Assembly: GCF_040026395.1 (NCBI RefSeq)
Contig: NZ_CP157278.1
Span: forward strand, 3,038,001-3,102,000
DNA length: 64,000 bases
Source: Pedobacter lusitanus
Lineage (GTDB): Bacteria > Bacteroidota > Bacteroidia > Sphingobacteriales > Sphingobacteriaceae
Direction of reading: 5' to 3'
Numbering within the stretch: the first letter of the stretch is position 1; each line of letters opens with the position of its first letter. A program made the position numbers and the translations under genes. The notes beneath the pieces are model-generated. The model searched no databases and was not told where the DNA came from. It was given only the letters and a program-made list of their open reading frames with translations. This document shows positions 8,330-16,100 of this stretch, one piece after another.

Positions 8330-9739
8330 CTATGATTTAACCACAGGGGCCAGAAAATCGGCCGGCATTTCTGCTGCATTTAACATGAAATTATGGAGCT
8401 CATAATTCTTAATGAATGGCTTTAATGACTCACTTCCAGGACCAAACATAGTGAGTTCTACATAATCGGCTGTATGGTTCATGCCGGCCCATTGTACCAG
8501 TGTATATTTTCCGAGAATTCTGGCCAGTTCATTAAACGGCAGATTAGCGGCATTGTATAATTGTCCCGGAACAATATCCGAGAAATGTGTTAGTAACTGT
8601 TTCGCTTCAGCAGGTGTAATTCCGATTCCTGTCCCTGCTTCAATCAGTTCGGTCACATTCTTTTCCGCCGATGCGTTATTCAGCTGATTTAAGATCCAGT
8701 CATTGCTATGCTTAAAATGCTGAATACGATCAAAGTCTTTATAGGTATCTCCATAAAACAATCCTGGATTGGCATTGCCGTGATCGGTAGTAATGATCAC
8801 GAGTGTCTCCCCATCTTTTTCTGCAAATTCGATTGCCTGACCTACCGCTTCGTCAAAAGCCAGCTGATCAAAAATCAAACCTCCGGTATCATTACCATGA
8901 GCGGCCCAGTCTACTTTACCACCTTCTACCTGCAAAGCAAAACCTTTAGGGTTATCTTTCATTAAGGAAATGGCTTTATTCATCATTTCTGCCAGTGAAG
9001 GCACTTTCTTCATTAACTCAGGAGAGTTTTTACGATCGATTTCATAGGGTAAACCATCAGGTGCGAAAATCCCGATTACCGGCCCCGAATTTTTAAGATT
9101 CATCATTTCATCCCTGTTCTGCGCAACTTTAAATCCCTGGGCAAGAAACTGAGGTATAATGCTTCCGCCTTTTCTTTTGTCATCAAAATGTTCAGCACCT
9201 CCGCCCAACATGACATCGAACTTTAACTTCAGGTACATCTCTGCAATTTCATCCTGTCCGTCACGGCTGTCTATGTTTACACAGAAGCCAGCTGGTGTGG
9301 CATGGGTAACAGGCACCGTAGTTACGCAACCTACTTTTTTACCACCCTGTTTGAATTTCTGTAAAATTGGCTGTGGTGTCTCTCCTTTCGGACCTACGTT
9401 CAGAGACCCATTTTTAACGCGCATACCACCGCCCCACGAAGAACTGGCAGCAGCAGAATCCGTAACCAGTGAGTTTGCCGATGCAGTATCCATCAATGCC
9501 CTGTTCACTTTAGCATCTTTATACAACTGTATCCAGTGAGTTCCTTTACCAAAGGCACGGTTCGAGTAAATGTCTGCCATATTCAGCGTACCAGTACTCA
9601 TTCCATCGCTAACCAGCATAATGATATTCTTCGCCTTTTTAGCATAGGGTTTAGCCTGTGCCAGCAGTTCTGCCGGTGATATAAATGGCAAACCTAAACC
9701 GGCAAGTAAACCGCCTTTCAATAGTGATCTTCTGTTCAT
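8330..9739 (-). CDS. Alkaline phosphatase, Tat-type signal
   Basis: A 469-residue exported phosphomonoesterase of the PhoA superfamily. The N-terminus (MNRRSLLKGGLLAGLGLPF) carries a twin-arginine motif and hydrophobic stretch, implying folded export through Tat. The metal-binding Asp45 lies in MLVSDGMS. The nucleophile is Ser95 in TDSAAAS. Further ligands appear in ITTDHGNANPG and GMNHTADYVEL. It would release phosphate from organic esters in the periplasm or at the surface. It is monocistronic or the first gene before rlmF. No Pho-box was recognised upstream. Confidence 0.92.
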   Translation of the reverse strand: MNRRSLLKGGLLAGLGLPFISPAELLAQAKPYAKKAKNIIMLVSDGMSTGTLNMADIYSNRAFGKGTHWIQLYKDAKVNRALMDTASANSLVTDSAAASSSWGGGMRVKNGSLNVGPKGETPQPILQKFKQGGKKVGCVTTVPVTHATPAGFCVNIDSRDGQDEIAEMYLKLKFDVMLGGGAEHFDDKRKGGSIIPQFLAQGFKVAQNRDEMMNLKNSGPVIGIFAPDGLPYEIDRKNSPELMKKVPSLAEMMNKAISLMKDNPKGFALQVEGGKVDWAAHGNDTGGLIFDQLAFDEAVGQAIEFAEKDGETLVIITTDHGNANPGLFYGDTYKDFDRIQHFKHSNDWILNQLNNASAEKNVTELIEAGTGIGITPAEAKQLLTHFSDIVPGQLYNAANLPFNELARILGKYTLVQWAGMNHTADYVELTMFGPGSESLKPFIKNYELHNFMLNAAEMPADFLAPVVKS

Positions 9740-9832
9740 AGTTTTGTTCTTTCTGATAATAAACAGGGCAAAGGTATATTCTGGCTGTAGGCTTAAACAG
9801 AACCTGACATTACCATTTTGTTAATAAAAACA

Positions 9833-9867
9833 AAAGCCGTCTGTTTGATGAACAAACAGACGGCTTT
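9833..9867 (-). terminator. Intrinsic terminator of the MFS gene
   Basis: A perfect 15-bp stem (9833-9847 with 9853-9867) and a 5-nt loop, 22 bp after the transporter stop, followed on the minus strand by a T-rich tail (TTTTGTTTTTA counted from inside the stem). It separates the transporter from the phosphatase. Confidence 0.88.
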
Positions 9868-9888
9868 GAAATATGATCAATCTAAAGG

Positions 9889-11301
9889 TTAATGATTAGT
9901 CCTTACTCCCTTTTCATTTTCACCATGCCCCCGCTTAGCACAGTACAACCCAAAACCGAGTATATACAGATAACATAATGCCGGCAGGATAAATGAAATT
10001 TGAATGCCTTTGGAATCAGCAATACTCCCTTGTATTAACGGTAACAAGGCTCCGCCTAATATGGCCATCACCAGCAGGGATGAGCCCTGGCTTACATATT
10101 TTCCCAGTCCGGAGATAGACAGGGTGTAAATATTGGAAAACATGATGGAGTTAAACAGACCGATACCTAAAATCGGGTATAAAGCCATGCTGCCTTTGCT
10201 GAAAACTGAAAACAGCAATAAGGCGATATTCACTCCTGCAAAAATAACCAGTGTACGTGCCGGAGCAGATTTACCGATCACAAAAGCAATGATGTTTAAG
10301 ATAATAAATACGATAAAGAAACTGGTTTGTGCAAAGGTCAGATCAACGATACTGAATACCACCAGATACACTGCTGCTGCAGTAAGAACCATATAGATCA
10401 GCTTCTTTGTCTGCGGTAGTTCGCTCAGTGAAATAGACCCCAGAAATCTTCCGATCATTGCTCCACCCCAGTACAGCGCGAGATAGTTTTTACTAACCAC
10501 TTCTGTCAGATTGGTAATATCAGGCTGTTCCATAAAGGCAATCAGCAAACTTCCTATACCTACTTCGGCTCCCACATAACAGAAGATGCCAAAAATCCCC
10601 ATTTTCAGCTGAGGAAATTTCAAAGCCCCCAAACCTCTTTCTGATGATTCTTCACTACTGAAAGAGGGTAGCTTCACCATAGCAATAACTACAGCCAGCA
10701 AAACAAGGATACCTGCAAAAATAAGATAGGGAATACGCGTAGAATCTGCTGATGCGGTTCCGTTTTTTTCCAGAAACAGGGTAAAAATTAAGTGTCCGCC
10801 CAGAATCGGGGCAATAGTAGTTCCGAAGGAATTAAAGGCCTGGGTCAGGTTTAAACGACTTGAAGCACTTTCTTCAGGTCCTAACAGGGTTACATAGGCA
10901 TTCGCTGTGATCTGTAAAATGGTAAAGCCCAAACCCAGCACAAATAATGCAGCCAGAAAGACTCCATAGACTGATAATGTCGCTGCGGGATAAAATAGGC
11001 AGCAGCCTGCAGCCGAAAGCAGCACCCCGGCGATAATTCCTTTTTTATAACCCACTTTGTTAACCGGATCACCATTAAAATAGGAAATCAGGAAGTAAAT
11101 TAATGACCCGATAAAATAAGCACCAAAAAAAGCAAACTGAACCAGCATTGACTGCTGAAAATTCAGCTTAAACTGCACCTTTAAATGCGGAATAAGAATA
11201 TCATTCATGCAGGTGATAAATCCCCACATAAAGAAAAGAAGCGTCATCGTAACAAGAGGAATAATAGAACTATTTTTTTTAACTGGGGTAGTGGTTTCCA
11301 T
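9889..11301 (-). CDS. Sugar MFS transporter (FucP/GluP family)
   Basis: A 470-residue inner-membrane protein with about twelve hydrophobic segments, of the major facilitator group that includes L-fucose:H+ symporter FucP and the glucose/galactose transporter GluP. Supporting stretches are FFMWGFITCMNDILIPHLK near the N-terminus and LTQAFNSFGTTIAPILGG around residues 150-168, both typical of this family. It would import a hexose or deoxyhexose by proton symport; the exact sugar cannot be told. It stands alone, divergent from dgkA, with its own terminator. Confidence 0.9.
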   Translation of the reverse strand: METTTPVKKNSSIIPLVTMTLLFFMWGFITCMNDILIPHLKVQFKLNFQQSMLVQFAFFGAYFIGSLIYFLISYFNGDPVNKVGYKKGIIAGVLLSAAGCCLFYPAATLSVYGVFLAALFVLGLGFTILQITANAYVTLLGPEESASSRLNLTQAFNSFGTTIAPILGGHLIFTLFLEKNGTASADSTRIPYLIFAGILVLLAVVIAMVKLPSFSSEESSERGLGALKFPQLKMGIFGIFCYVGAEVGIGSLLIAFMEQPDITNLTEVVSKNYLALYWGGAMIGRFLGSISLSELPQTKKLIYMVLTAAAVYLVVFSIVDLTFAQTSFFIVFIILNIIAFVIGKSAPARTLVIFAGVNIALLLFSVFSKGSMALYPILGIGLFNSIMFSNIYTLSISGLGKYVSQGSSLLVMAILGGALLPLIQGSIADSKGIQISFILPALCYLYILGFGLYCAKRGHGENEKGVRTNH

Positions 11302-11470
11302 GTCTGATTAAATATCTGAATTTGTTAATTGTGGAAATAGGCTTTTTGATATTCCTAAATCGAATCAGCAAATAAAAGAAAATAAACTGTTTCTTGCGGG
11401 GTAAATTGTGTTGGTCTGGTAAAAATAACGTTGTAAGCGGGTATGAAAACCAAATATTGAGTTAATTCTG

Positions 11471-11478
11471 TAAGTTTG
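11471..11478 (+). promoter_or_regulatory. Candidate -7 element for dgkA-recO
   Basis: TAAGTTTG fits the Bacteroidota -7 consensus TAnnTTTG and lies 16 bp before the dgkA ATG. No good TTTG was found at the proper distance upstream, so this is only half a promoter. Confidence 0.4.
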
Positions 11479-11494
11479 ACTGACAGCTGATATT

Positions 11495-11842
11495 ATGCGA
11501 AGATTAATCAAGAGTTTTGGATATGCGTTATCCGGAATTGCTTATACGGTAAAAACGCAAATGAATTTTAAGATCCACCTGGTTGCTACACTGCTGGTTG
11601 GAATCGCGGGGTGGTATTTACAACTATCCGGCAATGAATGGCTATGGATTTTACTGGCTATCGGTCTGGTTCTTGTGGCCGAACTTTTAAATACGGCGAT
11701 AGAACTTTTGGTTGACCTGGTCTCGCCGGAATTCAATGTTCAGGCCGGAAAAGTAAAAGATGTAGCTGCCGGTGCTGTTATTGTCGCTGCTTTTATTTCG
11801 GTAATTATTGCAGCGCTGATTTTTATCCCCAAACTGATCTGA
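11495..11842 (+). CDS. dgkA: Diacylglycerol kinase family protein
   Basis: A 115-residue integral membrane kinase with three transmembrane helices. It phosphorylates diacylglycerol (or undecaprenol in some lineages) to recycle lipid intermediates. The diagnostic motif is VAELLNTAIELLVDLVSPEF (about residues 61-80), containing the Glu/Asn active-site residues, followed by KVKDVAAGAVIVAA. Length is normal. It is one base from recO and clearly co-transcribed with it. Confidence 0.93.
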   Translation: MRRLIKSFGYALSGIAYTVKTQMNFKIHLVATLLVGIAGWYLQLSGNEWLWILLAIGLVLVAELLNTAIELLVDLVSPEFNVQAGKVKDVAAGAVIVAAFISVIIAALIFIPKLI

Positions 11843-11843
11843 T

Positions 11844-12569
11844 ATGCTCCACAAAACCCGTGGCATAGTGTTAAAAACAACTTTATACAGTGAAAACAGT
11901 GTGGTTGTACAAATCTTTACGGCTAAATTTGGCATTCAGTCTTATATGATCAATGGGGTAAAAAAACCAAAGGCCAAAATCAGGATGAATATGCTGCAGG
12001 CGCTGCATCTGGTGGATATGGTGGTTTATCATAAAGCGAATACAAGTATACAGCGTATTGCTGAGCTCAGGCCTTCTCCTGTTTTCCGTACTATTCCCTA
12101 TGATATTATCAAAAGCACTATCATTATTTTCCTCAATGAGGTACTTTATAAAAGTATCCGTCAGCAAAATGCAGATGAGAATATTTTTGACTATATCTTC
12201 AATGCGGTTTGCTGGTTTGATGAAACTGATCAGGTCAGTGCAAACTTTCATCTTGCTTTTTTATTAAAATTATCGAGATTTCTGGGTTTTGCTCCGAGTA
12301 CGCAAACTAAAAGTGACCAGAGTTACTTCGATTTACAGGAGGGAGAATTCAAATCATTAACGCCCGTACATCCCTATTTTATGGAGAAATCGATTGCAGA
12401 ATTATTTATTTCGCTCTTCATAACACCTTTTGAAAAATTAAATGAAATAAAAATAGATAATACGACAAGGAGACTGATTCTTGATAAAATACTGATATAC
12501 TACACCTTACATACTGCTTCTTTTGGGGAAATAAAATCTCATCAGGTATTGGAAGAAATCTTATCCTAA
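11844..12569 (+). CDS. recO: DNA repair protein RecO
   Basis: A 241-residue protein matching RecO, which loads RecA onto SSB-coated single strands with RecR in the RecFOR pathway. The N-terminal OB-fold is seen in MLHKTRGIVLKTTLYSENSV and the following FTAKFGIQSYMINGVKK. The remaining part is helical, as in the family. The cysteines of the zinc motif found in many RecO proteins are not evident, which is usual in Bacteroidota. It sits in an operon with dgkA and directly upstream of the tRNA-Val genes. Confidence 0.92.
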   Translation: MLHKTRGIVLKTTLYSENSVVVQIFTAKFGIQSYMINGVKKPKAKIRMNMLQALHLVDMVVYHKANTSIQRIAELRPSPVFRTIPYDIIKSTIIIFLNEVLYKSIRQQNADENIFDYIFNAVCWFDETDQVSANFHLAFLLKLSRFLGFAPSTQTKSDQSYFDLQEGEFKSLTPVHPYFMEKSIAELFISLFITPFEKLNEIKIDNTTRRLILDKILIYYTLHTASFGEIKSHQVLEEILS

Positions 12570-12584
12570 AAATATTAAAAAAGT

Positions 12585-12615
12585 TTTGGAGTTTTAGTTT
12601 AGAGGTGTATATTTG
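12585..12615 (+). promoter_or_regulatory. Bacteroidota promoter of the tRNA-Val genes
   Basis: TTTG at 12585-12588 and TATATTTG at 12608-12615, separated by 19 bp, match the Bacteroidota sigma-ABfr consensus. The first tRNA begins 65 bp downstream. Confidence 0.75.
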
Positions 12616-12679
12616 CACTCCCAACAACGAGGAACAGCTTACTCAGCTGGCTTAACAGCAAAAAGAGTATGAATCAAAG

Positions 12680-12754
12680 GGGAGATTAGCTCAGCTGGTT
12701 CAGAGCACCTGCCTTACAAGCAGGGGGTCACTGGTTCGAACCCAGTATCTCCCA
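12680..12754 (+). tRNA. tRNA-Val (anticodon UAC), copy 1
   Basis: A full cloverleaf of 75 nt: acceptor arms GGGAGAT / ATCTCCC, D-arm GCTC...GAGC, anticodon stem CCTGC / GCAGG around CTTACAA, and T-arm CTGGTTCGAACCCAG. The anticodon TAC reads valine codons. The 3' CCA is not encoded. Confidence 0.97.
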
Positions 12755-12760
12755 CTAAAT

Positions 12761-12790
12761 AAGCCCTTCGATAAAATAGAAGGGTTTTTA
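12761..12790 (+). terminator. Hairpin after tRNA-Val copy 1
   Basis: CCCTTC (12764-12769) pairs with GAAGGG (12779-12784), followed by a T-rich tail. It may terminate or attenuate transcription between the two tRNA copies. Confidence 0.65.
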
Positions 12791-12832
12791 TTTAAACCAA
12801 AGCCGGTCAGGCTCTAAAATGACAGAACCAAA

Positions 12833-12907
12833 GGGAGATTAGCTCAGCTGGTTCAGAGCACCTGCCTTACAAGCAGGGGGTCACTGGTTCGAACCCAGTA
12901 TCTCCCA
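12833..12907 (+). tRNA. tRNA-Val (anticodon UAC), copy 2
   Basis: Identical over all 75 nt to the copy at 12680-12754, starting 153 bp after it. The 78-bp spacer contains a terminator-like hairpin, so the two may be read as one transcript with partial termination or from separate promoters. Confidence 0.97.
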
Positions 12908-12911
12908 CTTC

Positions 12912-12944
12912 AAAAAGCCTTTCAGTAATACTGAGAGGCTTTTT
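12912..12944 (+). terminator. Terminator after tRNA-Val copy 2
   Basis: AAAAAGCCTTTCAG pairs with CTGAGAGGCTTTTT (one wobble), ending in a T run. Confidence 0.8.
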
Positions 12945-13098
12945 CCGTTTACAGGCTTTTGTATTATCCTCCTGAATATTATATTTAATTTCTCCCCGGC
13001 TAAGTTTCTTTTACGCAGTCTCTCCACCCTGCTAATATTTATTTTTCCACAAACACAATAATTAATATTACACTAACACGAGTGCCTTTTTATCCGTA

Positions 13099-13106
13099 TA
13101 TTTTTG
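13099..13106 (+). promoter_or_regulatory. Candidate -7 element for the PHP-domain giant gene
   Basis: TATTTTTG matches TAnnTTTG, 23 bp upstream of the ATG at 13130. A matching TTTG element at the usual distance is not visible. Confidence 0.4.
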
Positions 13107-13129
13107 TCTGCTAAACAAAAATTTCAGAT

Positions 13130-16100
13130 ATGAAAAAAACTCTACTCTTGATCTTATTATTTTCAGGCTTCTTTCTGCCGGCAAAGATCTTTGCTCAGAT
13201 TGTACGCTGGGACTTTACCGGGCTCGGGGCTTTGGTAAGCGCTGCAGCTACTTATGCTGATCCGGGACTTTCTGCTGCTCCGGTATTGACAAGATCGGCA
13301 TCAGCTGCTCAAAGTGCTGGTGCCAATTCCTTCAGAACAGTTAAATTCGGGAATACCCCAATTACTATAGCAAACGCCAATTATTTTGAATTTTCACTTT
13401 CGGCTGCGAGCGGAAAAAAAATCTCACTCTCCACAATTGATGCTGCTTATCAGGGTACAGCCAGCTATTTTGCAGGCGCCGGTGCATCAAATCAGTTTGC
13501 CTATAGTTTGAATGGAGGTCCGTTTACCTTAATCGGTTCACCGACCATCATTACAAAAACAGGATTGCTGCCTGCGGTTGTCTATCCGACGATTGACCTG
13601 TCCGGTGTAACTGCTTTACAAAATGTAGCTTCAGGAACGACCATTACTTTCCGTTATTTTGCCAGCGGACAAACCACAACTGGTGGATGGGGTTTCTTTT
13701 CACCTGATCCAAATCAGGGATTAAAAATCGGAGGTACAGTTACAGACATTGGAGGTGGCACAGATCTCACCCCGCCTGTGAACGCTTCAACTTATCCTAA
13801 AGTCAGCAATATCACTTCAACTTCTATAGACCTGTTAAGTAACATCAATGAAGCAGGAACTACTTATTACGTTTTAATCCCTGTTGCAGGAACAGCTCCA
13901 TCAACTACTGCACAAATTAAAGCAGGTCTGGACGGCAATGGAACAGCCGCCTTCAAATCAGGTTCTTTTCTCAATACAGCAAATTCAGATGCCGTATTTA
14001 CACTAAATGGTTTAAGTCCTGCTACTGGTTATAAAATTTTTGTGGTATCGGCCGATGCTGCTGCTACACCAAATCTTCAAACCAGTTTTGCAACTATAAA
14101 TACGACTACAATAGCTGCCGGTGATTTAACTCCTCCGGTTAATGCAGCAACTTATCCGAAGGTTAACGGCATCACATCGGGTTCAGTTAATCTGTTAAGC
14201 AACATCAATGAGGCGGGAACTACTTATTATGTTTTAATCCCGGCTACAGGAACAGCTCCATCAACTACTGCACAGGTTAAAGCTGGTCTGGATGGCAATG
14301 GAGCAGCTGCTTTCAAAGCGGGCTCTTTGATCAACGCCGCAAATACCGAGGCTTCAGTTAGTATTAACGGACTGGCTGCATCAACAGCCTATAACATTTA
14401 TGTCGTTGCTGCTGATGCTGCCACAACACCAAATCTACAGACCAGTATTACCACATTAAATACGGCAACGACGGGTGCACCCCTTGTCAGTGCACCCATT
14501 ATCATCAGTCAGTACTATGAGGGTGCTTCAGTCAATAAATGGATTGAACTAACCAATGTTGGAAATACGCCTTTAAACACCGCTTCTCCACAAATCAAAT
14601 TAGCCTTATATAATATTTCAGGGGATGCAGGCCCAATCAATATTACTTCTGCCCCATCACAGATAATGGATCTGAATGTAATTATTCCTGCTCAGGGTTC
14701 TGTATTAATCGGGAATACCGGAAATGGAAATGAGGTCCCTTATTTAAAACCTGCCAGTGCTGCACAGAATAATAATTCTGTGATCAATTTCAATGGGAAT
14801 GATGGTATCGCCATACTTGATGCCTCCAATAATATCATTGATGCTTTTGGCCAGGGTGTGAACGCGAAAGATGTCTCTTATGTCAGAAATATCACCGTTA
14901 CCGCTCCAAGCCCGACTTTTATTGCTGATGACTGGACCAGATTACCACTGGCTACCGTACAGAATGCCATTGATGATGATGACCTGAATGGACTGGGTGT
15001 ACATTTTCCGCCTAATTTATCACCATGTGCTGCACCCACAGTGGCACCGGTTGCATTAGTTTTCAGCGGGGTAACCACAAGTAGTATTACTGCAACTTTT
15101 ACAGCTTCAACCGATGCCAATGAATACCTGGTAATCCGCAGCACAAACAGCAGTCTGACTGCATTGCCGCAGGATGGTACTGTTTATAACAGTGGTACTG
15201 CAATTGGAGGGGGAACAGTTGCCGGACGTCTGGTAAACAATACGCTGACAGATAACAACCTGATCAGTTCAACAAAATATTATTACTTCATTTTCCCTTT
15301 AAATAATGTTTCCTGTACAGGTGGCCCGAAATATCTGACAGCAAATTATCTGACCGGAAATGAGACCACCAAAACGCTGGCAGCCTGTGCGACTCCTGCT
15401 TCCCAGCCTCAGAATTTCAGCGTTACTTCATCAAATTACAATTTCATTCAGGGCAGTTATCAGCCAGCAGGCGGAACTGATGAATATCTTGTCGTGATGA
15501 GTACCAGCAATACGCTTACCGCCAACCCACTGAACCAAACAGTCTACAATACCGGAGATCAGATTGGTGGTGGTACCGTAATTAAAAGAGGAACCGGCAA
15601 CAGCTTTATCAGAAGCGGACTTGCACAAAATACTACTTACTATTTCTTTATTTTCTCTGTAAACAGCAGCTGCAGCGGCGGACCTCTATACCTGACAACA
15701 GCACCGCTTACAGGTATTCAGAAAACGGGTATTTTAGACGCCGACAATTTAAATTTCTATTACGGAAACCTGCATAGTCACAGCAGTTATTCGGATGGAA
15801 ATAAAGATGATACAAGGAAAAAACCGGAAGACGATTATGCTTTTGCCAAAAACTCCATGAAAATGGACTTTTTAGGTATTTCAGAGCATAACCATACGCA
15901 GGCAGGTATGTCACTGGCTAACTGGAAACCAGGTATTGATGCGGCAAAAAATGCAACTACATCAACTTTCCTTGCACTTCATGGTATGGAATGGGGTGTA
16001 ATCAGTGGCGGTGGTCACGTTATCGTTTATGGTATTGATTCTCTGATTGGATGGGAATCCGGAGAGAACCAGATTTATGTTCCAAAAAGCACTTATACAG

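Noticed and set aside
9159..9539. Plus-strand 126-codon frame
   Set aside because: Fully antisense to the alkaline phosphatase active-site region, with no start context or domain.
12680..12907. Duplicated tRNA as attL/attR of an integrated element
   Set aside because: Only 78 bp lie between the copies and no integrase is present; it is a tandem tRNA unit.
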